The notes under the pieces are model-generated. The model saw nothing but the letters and a program-made list of their open reading frames with translations, was not told the origin of the DNA and did not search any database. Below, piece by piece: positions 44,734-54,650 of a stretch of DNA of 64,000 nt; the stretch's first letter is position 1; each line of letters begins with the position of its first letter. The position numbers were made by a program, and so were the translations under genes. The stretch comes from Stentor coeruleus. Taxonomy: Eukaryota; Ciliophora; Heterotrichea; Heterotrichida; Stentoridae. The DNA is taken from contig MPUH01000013.1 of assembly GCA_001970955.1 (NCBI GenBank), positions 62,001-126,000 on the forward strand, written 5' to 3'.

Positions 44734-46260
44734 ATGCTAAGAATTAATGCAAAACTTGAAGAAATCCATAAGAAATCTTCAGCCAATAGGACTTTAGCTG
44801 GGAATTTTTTGCTTGTATTAAGAGAATGGGCTTTACAAGAAGAATTTTATGCTCAAGGTATGGACAGGATTTTCAAAAAACTAGTCGACAAGCCTGAGAA
44901 TATTGAGTTTATGAAGAATTTTCATAGTTTGATTGGGAGTATTGCTGAGAGGACTTATGCTTTTGTTAAGATCCTGAAGGATGAAATTTTGACGAATTTC
45001 GACTCTTTGATAAATCATCAGTGTAGTACTATGAAAAAAGTATTTTGTGATGGGACGAAAGCTGCGGATTTCGTTGAAGAAATTTATACGGATACTATTG
45101 AAAGTGCAAATAAGTATTATGAGTCTGTACAAGAATGTGATAAGATGTCAGAGAAATTGGATAAAGAAAAATCTTCAAGTAAAAAAGAAAAAGTACTCAA
45201 AGTCCTCCTTGAAAGCCAGAAATCGCTTAAACAGAGTTTTGATTATTATCAAGAAAGGTTAGCTAAATATACGAGAACTTGTAAAAAGTATCAAGGGAAT
45301 ATGAAGAAAATCATTGATGCTTATAACTTCCATGAAACTAAACTTAAAGAATCTTTTACGAAAACTTTTGAACAAATCAAAGTAGGGTTTGTTTATAGAT
45401 ATTCATCTTTTTTTGGTAGTGAGTCTAATTTTTTTGACTTGAATTATAATGAAGAACCTTATTCAGTTGAAGAATTCACACTTCCTGAAATTACGTTGGA
45501 TAGTTATACTGGAAAACATCCTTTATATGCTAGTGATCCTCAATGTTGGTATGGGATGTTTCAAAATGCTACACTTGAAGGACTTGATCAGGTATATAAA
45601 AGTGTATATATTGATGATCTTAATAAGATTATAACGAAAGCTTGGCTAGGTGAAGATTTAACTCCAGATGATTATATTATTTACAACTCACGTATAAAAG
45701 AGGATGTGGGAAGACAAGCTTTGTGCTTTTGTTTGAATCTCCGTAGAAACGCCGGCACTTTTACAATAACTGAAAAAGCATACTTAAAACTTTCTGAACT
45801 TATTGTTTCAGTCCTTAATGAATGTGAAAGATCTTTAGATATAGAAAACTCAAAAAATATCATCATTCTTTCACAAACTTTTTATGTAAAAGTAGATCAT
45901 GGGAAAAAATTCCTCCTTGTAGGAATAGGGCATCACTCTTTATGGAAAAGTATAAACTATTGGGAAAGGGCAATAAATTCAACTATTGACATGGAGTTAA
46001 GGAAACAAGCTATAGAAAACTATGAATCTAATAAAGAAATCGAAGCAATCAATCATAAAAGTTTAGTATTTTGTCAGTTGATGTCTTTTGGAATAATTAT
46101 GATTGAACTTAACGTTGATATAACAAATGTATGTGAAATGGTAAAAAAATACGCATCTAGATACAAATTTACAGATGGGGAAGTATTATCTTTGATTGAC
46201 ACTATATCTGATAGTTTGAAAAAATCACAAATATCAGAAAATACTAGTACTCCTTGTTAA
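44734..46260 (+). CDS. F-BAR protein with KIAA0513-like C-terminal domain
   Basis: A 508-residue protein that starts 2 nt after the stop of the preceding gene. Residues about 1-240 are an F-BAR-type helical bundle, beginning with an FCH-like element (LREWALQEEFYAQGMDRIF) followed by long charged helices. F-BAR dimers bend membranes and link them to actin. Residues about 330-460 resemble the helical domain of KIAA0513: a basic residue pair, then YLKLSELIVSVLNECERS, SQTFYV and LWKSINYWERAI. No SH3 domain is present. A role in membrane trafficking or endocytosis is inferred. The downstream frame differs from the upstream gene, and no 15- or 16-nt intron would fuse them. Confidence 0.72.
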   Translation: MLRINAKLEEIHKKSSANRTLAGNFLLVLREWALQEEFYAQGMDRIFKKLVDKPENIEFMKNFHSLIGSIAERTYAFVKILKDEILTNFDSLINHQCSTMKKVFCDGTKAADFVEEIYTDTIESANKYYESVQECDKMSEKLDKEKSSSKKEKVLKVLLESQKSLKQSFDYYQERLAKYTRTCKKYQGNMKKIIDAYNFHETKLKESFTKTFEQIKVGFVYRYSSFFGSESNFFDLNYNEEPYSVEEFTLPEITLDSYTGKHPLYASDPQCWYGMFQNATLEGLDQVYKSVYIDDLNKIITKAWLGEDLTPDDYIIYNSRIKEDVGRQALCFCLNLRRNAGTFTITEKAYLKLSELIVSVLNECERSLDIENSKNIIILSQTFYVKVDHGKKFLLVGIGHHSLWKSINYWERAINSTIDMELRKQAIENYESNKEIEAINHKSLVFCQLMSFGIIMIELNVDITNVCEMVKKYASRYKFTDGEVLSLIDTISDSLKKSQISENTSTPC

Positions 46261-46551
46261 GGTAAATAATAGAATATTTTTTTGATGATTTATTTATATC
46301 AAACTTAATTTACCATAAAAATTGTTTATGTTTTTTCCATATAAAAAAAAAACTGTTTTTGATAAGCTAAAAACCTATGATTCACTAATAAGATAAAGTT
46401 TAATAAAAATCTCTTAGGCTTTTTAAATTCTTCTAACATTAAAAAATTACTAAATTTAAATTCACTTTGTTTCTTTATCTCGCCACTGAAAAAAACTGTG
46501 CTTATTTTGTCAGCCTAAGATTTTTATCATTAGCATCATAAACATTAAACT
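46261..46551. promoter_or_regulatory. Tandem spacer
   Basis: The second half is G-poor, as upstream of other plus-strand genes. No other feature was seen. Confidence 0.4.
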
Positions 46552-48396
46552 ATGGATAACAATACTGAAGAACTGATAAAGCCTCCAGAAGAACTTGAAT
46601 GCTCTATCCCACTCAGATCCTCCATAGTAGGAACATCAATTCTTGATGAACTCTGTAAAATCGGATATGAAATTACATCATTAGAGGAAGAAGATTATGA
46701 AAATGTTGATAACCCAATAAGCTTCTTTAAACCAAAATTCTTAAACATCTCAAAAGCATGTGAGAATATTAAAGAGTTTCTTAAAGATAATGAAGAAGAA
46801 AGGCATGAAATCATAGCGAAATATGAAGGGAAAATCGCTTTTCTTGAAGAAGAACTCTGTGAAAACGAAAAGACTAATATTGCTGTTAAAGAAAAAAATA
46901 GGATGCTCACTTTGCAGTTAGACCAAATACGTGATGAATACAACCAACTGAATGAAGATTTCAATTCTACCTTGCAATTACTCAAAGAACAAATTTCTAC
47001 AAGAGAAAAAGGTATGGAGGATGAAGAAGACAAGCTCAATAAAATGAACGAAATCATTAAAGGGCTGACTGAAGAAATCAAAAACAAAGACACCGAAATC
47101 GAAATTCTCAAAGGCAAAAACGAAAAAAACAACTCACTAATCGAACTTATCGGCAAAGGTCCAAGAAACGACCCAAACACCGCTAAAAACATAGAAAACA
47201 TGGAAAAAAAGTACAAAAGCCTTGAAAAACTTTACATGCAACAAATCCAATCAAATACTACCCTCCAAGATAAAATCCAAGAAATTGAAACAAATCATTT
47301 GCACAGTCTAGAAACCAAAATAATCGAACAAGAAGGGAAAATCAAAAACTACGAAAACCTCCTCAAAAAAACTGAACAAGATAAACTTTCTAATGCAAAA
47401 GAATCTCCTACAAGCACTTCCCCTGAGTCTCCTGACGAATACAAAAAAGAAATTTCTAATCTTTTATTTGAAAAATCTCAAAACGAAGCTATAATCCTAG
47501 AATTAGAACACGAATTAAAAAAAGTTTTTCAAAAAAATCAAGAATACGAGTTTAAAATCCTCACTTTAAACAACAGAATAACTGATCTTAAAGATGAACT
47601 GGCTAATAAATTCCAAAAATCTGCGAATAATTATGGGATTTTAGAGGTTTCTGAACAATTGGTTACAAATGATTATGATTTGACGAAAAGTTTAGATTTA
47701 AATGATAGTGATTTGGTTTCTGGGTCTGGTAAGAATAGAGAACAATATAAGAATTTAGCTCAAGTTGTTAAGGAAATGCAAGTATTTGTCACTGAAGGAT
47801 GTCATGATTTTGAAGTTATGAGAAAATGTGTAGAAATGGTTAATGGGGTTAAGGAATGTTTAGAAAAACATGGGGTGATTATAGGGGAGAAATCTGATAT
47901 GTTAGGGGAAATTGAAAAGCTTATTGAAAAAAGAACTGCAGAAAGAAAACATGAGGAATGTACTAAGAAAATTGAAGCGAACTCAGAATGTAATAAAGGA
48001 TCTCATGAAGAAATAGATTATCCTGTTAATTATAGTGAACCAAGTCCAAGAGGGAATTATAGAAACATGTCACATACTGTAGTTTTATCGGAACTTAAAC
48101 TTAAAGATTCGAAAATACAGTCGAAAAAAAAACAGATTCTTTTGCATAAGGAACAAATTAATTGTTTGAAAAAACAAATTAGAGAAGTTGAGTCGCAGAT
48201 AACTATTTACCAAAACTTAGACTTGAATTTACTTAAAACCCTAGTCAAACAGATTTTTGAAGTTCTACCGAAATTAGATGAAAAACTTGAGAAGGAAGTT
48301 GAGTTGTGTATGAGTGTTTTAGGGTTTAGTGGTGAGGATTATGCTTTGCTTAAGAATATCAGGATAAGAAAAAATAGGTTTAAGATATTTGGATAG
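46552..48396 (+). CDS. Long coiled-coil protein, unknown function
   Basis: A 614-residue protein. Residues about 85-380 are an almost unbroken coiled coil rich in E, K, N and Q, and a second coiled segment covers about 515-560. The N-terminal 80 residues are acidic and the C-terminal 40 form a short helical tail ending in a basic patch (IRIRKNRFKIFG). No enzymatic or membrane features. It probably has a structural or centrosomal/cortical role, but no family is recognised. ATG 46552 follows a G-poor leader. Confidence 0.75.
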   Translation: MDNNTEELIKPPEELECSIPLRSSIVGTSILDELCKIGYEITSLEEEDYENVDNPISFFKPKFLNISKACENIKEFLKDNEEERHEIIAKYEGKIAFLEEELCENEKTNIAVKEKNRMLTLQLDQIRDEYNQLNEDFNSTLQLLKEQISTREKGMEDEEDKLNKMNEIIKGLTEEIKNKDTEIEILKGKNEKNNSLIELIGKGPRNDPNTAKNIENMEKKYKSLEKLYMQQIQSNTTLQDKIQEIETNHLHSLETKIIEQEGKIKNYENLLKKTEQDKLSNAKESPTSTSPESPDEYKKEISNLLFEKSQNEAIILELEHELKKVFQKNQEYEFKILTLNNRITDLKDELANKFQKSANNYGILEVSEQLVTNDYDLTKSLDLNDSDLVSGSGKNREQYKNLAQVVKEMQVFVTEGCHDFEVMRKCVEMVNGVKECLEKHGVIIGEKSDMLGEIEKLIEKRTAERKHEECTKKIEANSECNKGSHEEIDYPVNYSEPSPRGNYRNMSHTVVLSELKLKDSKIQSKKKQILLHKEQINCLKKQIREVESQITIYQNLDLNLLKTLVKQIFEVLPKLDEKLEKEVELCMSVLGFSGEDYALLKNIRIRKNRFKIFG

Positions 48397-49132
48397 AGTA
48401 AATAGGTAATAGTAAGATTTATGGTAATAGAAAATTTATGGATTGGGGTTTTTTTATGGATAAGGATTAGTTTAATAAGAATTTTTTGTTTTTTTATTTT
48501 GGATTTGTCGATTAGAAATAAATAATGAGATTTTGAGTTTATGTATTGTGGGTGTTGAGATCAAGGGATGATTAGTTTAAGTTTGGAAAGGGAGGAGTAA
48601 TTTTTATTATATAATACTTCAAATTTGTATAAAGAAATTATTGCAATGATTTGCTTAGATATTATTTCAATATAAATATACTTGATATTTTTATATAAAA
48701 AATAGGAAGAAATCCGATAAATAACATATTAGAGTACTCTTTACCGTAAATTGACTGAAAACGAATTAAATTTTCTCCATATCTCTAATTTTGAACTTTT
48801 TTTGTTCCATTTTATTAGTTTGAATAGATAAAATTCATCATATTAAAGATACCAGAAACACTAAAAAAACTATAAAAACCATCCGTATTAAAGTATTTTT
48901 AAGAGTAAATTTTATGTCATTACTACAACAAATTATTGAGAAAAAATATATATTTTTACTTTTATAACCACTCTTAAATCTTATCCCAGTTTTTATCAAT
49001 AAATTAATATCACACCTTATATTCGTCCATAAAAAAACTATATACTCTTATATTTTTTATGCATATCAACTTATCTCTTTACCTTTTTACCAATTAAAAA
49101 ATTCTTATTTCTAATTATTATTACAAATTGTA
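48397..49132. promoter_or_regulatory. Intergenic region with 5' flank of a micropeptide gene
   Basis: 48880-49132 becomes markedly G-depleted directly before ATG 49133, as before established genes. The remainder is AT-rich. Confidence 0.5.
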
Positions 49133-49285
49133 ATGGAATCATATGATGATTGGACAAATCAAGACTATATCATATTTGTCCTTGTTGTGCTTGTCTGTAT
49201 GGGTATATCTTTTGTAGTATCATGTATATATAGAAAATATGAGCTACTAAGGCTGAAAAAGCTTGAAATTCCTTTGAATTCATAA
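49133..49285 (+). CDS. 50-residue single-pass membrane micropeptide
   Basis: ATG 49133 opens a 50-codon frame ending in TAA at 49283. The product has an acidic, polar N-terminus (MESYDDWTNQDY), one hydrophobic helix at about residues 13-31 (IIFVLVVLVCMGISFVV) and a basic juxtamembrane tail (YRKYELLRLKK). This is a type III or N-out single-pass topology by the positive-inside rule. Support comes from the start lying exactly at the end of a G-depleted flank and from amino-acid composition unlike random AT-rich frames. No family is recognised. A short coding-like frame at about 49400-49475 could belong to the same locus, but it is not connected by any intron I can see. Confidence 0.55.
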   Translation: MESYDDWTNQDYIIFVLVVLVCMGISFVVSCIYRKYELLRLKKLEIPLNS

Positions 49286-50646
49286 CATCCTAAAAAAATC
49301 ATGATTAACCCTAACTAAGTTTAATGATGATTACAAGTAATTTTGATTTAATTAAGCATTTGGCCTATTCTTCTAATTATATAACAATTGTTAGAATCCA
49401 CCCTCTGAGGCCGCTGTTAGAAATAAACCTAAAATTATAGAAGACTTTTCTGATGATTTTAGGAAAGAATAAACGAAAAAATGAGAATGTTAGGAATATA
49501 AACAATATCAAATGTATTTTTTTTTAGATGATAAATTCAATAAGTATTTGGGGAATTTTATGTCAATACTATTTATATAAGCATAATCTTCACTTGATAT
49601 CATCGACTTCCGCTTTTTTTTTTTATGTTATTGTGAACTGCTTTCTTGTTTATAACAACAAAGAATCAAATTTTATAGTAAAAAAATAATGATTATTTAT
49701 CATTATCTGAAATCCTGGATTCTCATCAATATTCTTAGCTGCATATGGCTATAAAAGATTTGGTTTCTCATAACTTTTTTGTTTTTGTGAATATTTTAGC
49801 ATGATACTCAATTTTTATTAGACGTTTTGATATGGCAACTAATAACAAGAATTAGATTTTCATTAACAAAATGCTAGATTACAACAAGTTTACGATTTAC
49901 TTAACAGTTGTGTATTAGGCGACTACTACTTTGACAACATTTTGATATAAGATGTTAGAGTAAAGCATATAAAAATAATGATATGATTTTTGCTTGTATA
50001 AATATGATTATTAACATTTCCTTATATTCTTATATTATTGGCTCATTGACATACTTTATAATCTCAGGAGAAATTCATATGACAATAGACATAAAAAACT
50101 CTGAAAGTAAAAAATCAAGTTGAGATGCTTTTTAATACCTTATTAGTAGGGTATTACTTTAGATAAACAGATTTATTATTCTCAGAAAACAGCAAAAAGT
50201 CTTATAATATAAAATCGGCCAAAAAAACTAAGTTACTCTGTCAAAAATATGCTTTAAAAGTACGCTGAATATATTTAAATAAGAATAGACACAAATAACG
50301 TCTGTAGCTTATAAAAAAAACCTAAGACTTCATAAAAAAAAACAACAAACTATTGAGATTTTCAATAAAAGTCAAACTTATAATTAAACTTTCCAATATC
50401 CCAAAATCTAAAAAAATTGATATAAAATTATCCCAACAACTAAAACTAATATCATCCCAGCAAATACAAGTAAATTCCAACAAGAAGCCTCACAAGAAAC
50501 ATGCAAAATCTTATCATAAAAGACAAAATAGTGAAAGTTAAATCTGACATTATTAGACCAAACATAAACAAAAAACCTCAAACATATAATAAAGCTATAA
50601 AAAACCTCACAAGCATCTCTAAAAGCTTTAATATAAAATAATAAGT
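49286..50646. other. Long spacer, no supported gene
   Basis: A 1.36-kb AT-rich region. A short G+C-richer stretch at about 49395-49475 reads as about 25 plausible codons without a start. A 62-codon A-rich frame at 50353-50541 lacks an ATG start. Neither is called. Confidence 0.4.
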
Positions 50647-51015
50647 CTAACTACTTAATGCTTCTAATAATGGAGGTTCAAGTATATCTTTTAATCTTTT
50701 TGTCACTTCTAATATTTTCCCCACTTCATTGCCTCCTTGTACACACAAGTACATATTTGCGATATTTTCTATTGACACACAACCATTTTCGCATTGTATT
50801 ATCATTGACTTAAGAAGTTCTCCAGAGTCAGCATTACCCATACAAGAATCATAGTCGCTCCATATGTTGCTTAAAATAGCCCCTAAGGTTTTTACTGCTT
50901 CATGATTATTCGCCGCAAGGACTAGAGCTCCTGCTTTGTTTACGAGGAAGATATTTTCGATTCCAGGGCACATTGAATTTTGCAAGGTTTTAGCTATGGC
51001 TTTGGAGTTGAGCAT
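50647..51015 (-). CDS. LAMTOR2: LAMTOR2 (Ragulator p14, roadblock/LC7 domain)
   Basis: A 122-residue protein that aligns along its whole length with LAMTOR2: an N-terminal helix (MLNSKAIAKTLQ), the strand pair around FLVNKAGALVLAAN, the family hallmark AILSNIWSDYD, MIIQCENGCVSIENIANMYLCV, and a C-terminal EPPLLEAL helix. Human LAMTOR2 is 125 residues. It forms the Ragulator scaffold with LAMTOR3 on late endosomes and lysosomes and takes part in Rag GTPase/TORC1 signalling. Start ATG 51015. No intron. Confidence 0.92.
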   Translation of the reverse strand: MLNSKAIAKTLQNSMCPGIENIFLVNKAGALVLAANNHEAVKTLGAILSNIWSDYDSCMGNADSGELLKSMIIQCENGCVSIENIANMYLCVQGGNEVGKILEVTKRLKDILEPPLLEALSS

Positions 51016-52361
51016 TTTATTATAAACAGTGAAAATGAAAAAAATGTTATGTTGAGTATTGGAAAATTGTAATTTATGAGAAAAGAGAGGTAAGAGATTT
51101 TAGTGGGAAAATTGATGATGCAAGTGAGAGGATTGTTATAATTATAATTTTTGAAAAGATGAGAATTTTTATGGGATAATAGTGAGTTTATGATTTTTGG
51201 ATTATAGGCATGGTTATGAGGAGAAAAAGTTGGGGAATTTTAATGAGTTTAGGATTATTTTTGTAGTTTTTATGATGGTTGTGGGTTTGAGATCGAGAGG
51301 AATTTTATTGAAATATACATTGGGAGTTTTATATTAGGATTTATTATATAAAATGATTGTGTTTGATTATGGGTACAAATTGAACTAATTTGATTTTACT
51401 TGATTTAATAAATTATATTAGCTGTAAAAATATGAAATCTGTGGAGTTTGGACTTAAAAAGATCTTGCATGAATCAAAGCTGAAGAATCGAAACTAAGAA
51501 AATTTAATCGAAAATTAGTAAAATTTATAAAGAAATTTCTAAGATAAAAAATCCTTAACAGCCACAAAAATATAAGCAAGGAAAATGAAGAAATACAACT
51601 TTTCAAGATTTCTTTAACAAAATAAACTCATTATTGAATAAACTTTTAAATATTACTCTAAATAAACATAAATAATTAAAGTTAAGATTTAGTTTGTATA
51701 TAAGTCTAAGAATTTATAATGAATATTTTGTTATGGGAAGATTACAAGTTTATTTTTTATATGAGGATTAATTAAGAAGATAAAAAAAATTTGAGATATA
51801 TAATTTGATAAGTGGTTTTATAGGTTTACTTATGAATTAGTGTTTTTTTTTATTTGATTTTTGCATATAAGCAAGTAATACTTTTATAGTATTGAAAATA
51901 AATATTATTTTTGTTGAAAATTTTAAATATCAAATTTTTAAAGCCAGCTAATTTTATGCCAAAACAATCATTTAGGATTATTATAAACAAATAAACCAAC
52001 CTCATATTCATGAAGTAAATTTCCATATCAGAGTTGTATTAGAAATGTTTTAAAATAATCAACAGTTGCAAAAAAAAGTCATTTTTTAAAGGTATCAACA
52101 CTTTAATCTACTTAAATTTCATAATTTTTTCTCACATCAAAACCAAACCTTCTTATAAAAAGTTTTAAATTCATAAGCTTATCAAGCTAAAACCTTCTTA
52201 ATTTCAACAAAAACTAAATTCAAAAAAATAAACTCTTTAAAACTAAAAAAAATATTATCTTTAATTCCAATATACAAACTCTGTGCAAAAAATTTTTCAA
52301 ATACTATAAACTCGTTACTATATAATCTTTTTAAAATATTCTCCTATAATAAATAATATAA
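51016..52361. promoter_or_regulatory. Divergent intergenic region, 1.35 kb
   Basis: 51020-51300 is C-poor on the plus strand (LAMTOR2 flank) and 52080-52361 is G-poor (flank of the next plus-strand gene). The middle is featureless AT-rich sequence. Confidence 0.5.
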
Positions 52362-53408
52362 ATGGGTTGTTGTGAGAGTAAAGATACAAGCCAAGGATTA
52401 GACAAGGAGAAAATCAAGCTATTCATTCAAACTGATAATTTGTTTTCTTTGAAATCAATTTATAGATATGCTGTTCATAAAGATAAGAAATTTGATATCA
52501 ATAGCATCAGATATAAAATTGATGAACAACTAATGGTAACACCCCTTGGGCTAGCTTTATTACTTGGGCATGCACAAATATTTACTACTATATTCCAAGA
52601 TATGAATGGAGATTTTTTGTTGATGGAATCGCTTTTTTCTCAAGCAGGCACAAGTGGACTTTCTGTGATTTGCTTAAACAATTACCTTGTTCTTTTACAA
52701 GTTTATCTTCCTCTTTATTTCTCTAACCTCAATCCAAACAATACTTCAAAACTCAAACCTAATAACAGCCAAACCTTAAACCTAGATTCCCAAGACCTAC
52801 TCGAAAAAACTAAAGTTTTTTTATATACACCAATCCAACTATCAGTAGAATGTGGTTATATCAGTATCGTTAGTTTTCTTAAAGCCTATGCATCTAATAT
52901 AACCCTTTTACCACCTGAAATTGATTTACATTATATAGACGAAGCAAGTGGAAATAATTGTGCATTAATATCATGTAAAAGTAACAATTATAATATGATA
53001 AAATTTCTTCATTCACAATGTCAAGCTGATTTTAATGTTATTAATAACTATTCAGAAAATGCGATAAATGTTTTAGCTATTGGAAGTATTGAGAATTCTA
53101 CTGAAACTTCTAAATGCTTAGAATATATTGTAGAAAAAATAGGGATTGATGTTTTGTATAATTATCAGGAAACTTTGATGATGCTTGAAGATGAAAAATC
53201 TATTAGTTATGTTGAAAGGAAGTTGAAGGATAAAGGGATTAATGTAACAAAGAAAGAATTAAATGGGCAAGGTGTAATTATACTTCAAAAAAGACCTATT
53301 TCAAATACTTATGATACAGGTAATAGGTTTACTTTTACAAGACTTTTCCCTGAGTTACTTAAGAGTACGCAGGAAAGCATGAGAACATCTGAAAATACTG
53401 TCAAGTAA
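52362..53408 (+). CDS. N-acylated ankyrin-like protein
   Basis: A 348-residue protein starting MGCCESK. Gly2 followed by Cys3 and Cys4 and a basic residue is a strong dual N-myristoylation and palmitoylation signal, so membrane attachment is expected. Residues about 55-260 contain degenerate ankyrin-like helix pairs (VTPLGLALLLGHAQIFTTI; TPIQLSVECGYISIVSFLKAY; NCALISCKSNNYNMIKFLHS). The C-terminal 50 residues are basic and Ser/Thr-rich. No catalytic domain. It is probably a peripheral membrane scaffold; partners are unknown. The flank upstream of ATG 52362 is G-depleted. Confidence 0.72.
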   Translation: MGCCESKDTSQGLDKEKIKLFIQTDNLFSLKSIYRYAVHKDKKFDINSIRYKIDEQLMVTPLGLALLLGHAQIFTTIFQDMNGDFLLMESLFSQAGTSGLSVICLNNYLVLLQVYLPLYFSNLNPNNTSKLKPNNSQTLNLDSQDLLEKTKVFLYTPIQLSVECGYISIVSFLKAYASNITLLPPEIDLHYIDEASGNNCALISCKSNNYNMIKFLHSQCQADFNVINNYSENAINVLAIGSIENSTETSKCLEYIVEKIGIDVLYNYQETLMMLEDEKSISYVERKLKDKGINVTKKELNGQGVIILQKRPISNTYDTGNRFTFTRLFPELLKSTQESMRTSENTVK

Positions 53409-54650
53409 TTTTAAGATTTTAAGGTATTTTTTTTATGCCTATTGTATGGATTTATTTTATTTGTATTTTTGTGTAGGATTTATTTAAGTTTTACTTGTTA
53501 TGTTTTTGGAAAAAATATTTATTTGGAAAATGATAAATTTATTGATAAGATTTAGATAATAAAGCTAATTTTATTAGATGCTAGCTAATTGAATGGGTTT
53601 ATGAATAAAAATTGTGATTTCCCAATAATTATCTTATAATAACTTATTTAAAAAATATAATATTCGACTGGTAATCCAATACTTCCATTATTGCTTCTTC
53701 AACAATAAGAGAGTATTATAATTACTCTCCAATTATTATATTAAAAATATTATCGAAAACCTTATAAAATTCGATATTCATAATTTTTCTAATGAAAAAG
53801 AAAAAAATTATAATAATCCCAAGTCTGTAACAAAAATGACTTACGAAAGGCTCTTGATAAAAACCTAACCAAAGAAGGATAAAAAGTTTCAAGCAATGAG
53901 TATTTTTTCTACCTTTAATAAACCGCTACAGACACAACTTAGAATTTTCAGCTTGAAAAAACACAAAACTTCATATTTTAATCTATTCTCCTTAAAGCTT
54001 TAACACAAAAAACTCAAACTAAAAAATAAACCAAAATCTTTAAAAACTATCAGTTGATGAGCTTTACCCAACAATTTTTCAAATCAACCTTAAATTAAAA
54101 CATACAAAAACATAGTCAATTTGATTAAACTATTGTATTCAATATAAAATATCTAATAATCCTCTAAACAAAAAAACTCTAGTTGAACATATAAACAATA
54201 CTTTTAAATGTCAATTTCACTTACCAAAACTTAGCAATCACTCTTTAGCATATATATTTTTTTTCCTTAAAAAAAAAACCCCCCCTAGGCGCAAGTCTGA
54301 TTTTGCTGAAGTTTTAAAGGCAGAAGTTAAAATTCCCACAAAGAAAAAATCATCACAACACTAAAATCAAAATCTGACCTTACAAGAACTTTACCTAAAT
54401 AAAAACTCATCAAAAACCCAAAAAATTTCTGTTTAAATTAATATCAAAAGAATAATACTTTATAAATCTTACAAATCAATAACATAAAACTATATATTTT
54501 TTTATTATAACACATCACATATACAATATAAATATCTCTAATAAAAATATTAAAAATTCACTAAGGATCAATAGCCTAAAATCAAAATTTCTTTAAAAAA
54601 GCCTAATAATTGAAATACAACCCAACACAAAAATCTAAATAATAATATAA
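53409..54650. promoter_or_regulatory. Intergenic region before Ku70
   Basis: From about 53640 to 54650 the plus strand is strongly G-depleted. Because of this, a long TGA-free but TAA-interrupted frame exists at about 53600-54060; it is judged non-coding. A C7 run at about 54282-54288 is the only conspicuous local feature. Confidence 0.5.

Noticed and set aside
41912-46260. The 939-residue and F-BAR genes as one spliced gene.
   Set aside because: The only 15-mer spanning the stop (GCTAAAAATGCTAAG, 44727-44741) lacks A10 and TAG and would not bring the two frames together.
49322-49410. Possible C/D box snoRNA (ATGATGA ... CTGA spaced about 80 nt).
   Set aside because: These short boxes are frequent by chance here, and no terminal stem or guide match was seen.
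49400-50000. Several overlapping frames that look protein-like if UAR or UGA were sense codons.
   Set aside because: Different frames over the same bases look equally plausible, so this is background; no alignment to a known family as there is for the ANTH remnant.
50353-50541. 62-codon Lys/Ser-rich frame.
   Set aside because: Starts at TTG, lies in A-rich sequence, and has no link to a neighbouring exon.
53600-54060. A 150-codon frame without TGA but with several TAA, coding-like if UAA were Gln.
   Set aside because: It lies in a strongly G-depleted 5' flank, where TGA is rare and TAA common by composition, and no domain is recognisable.
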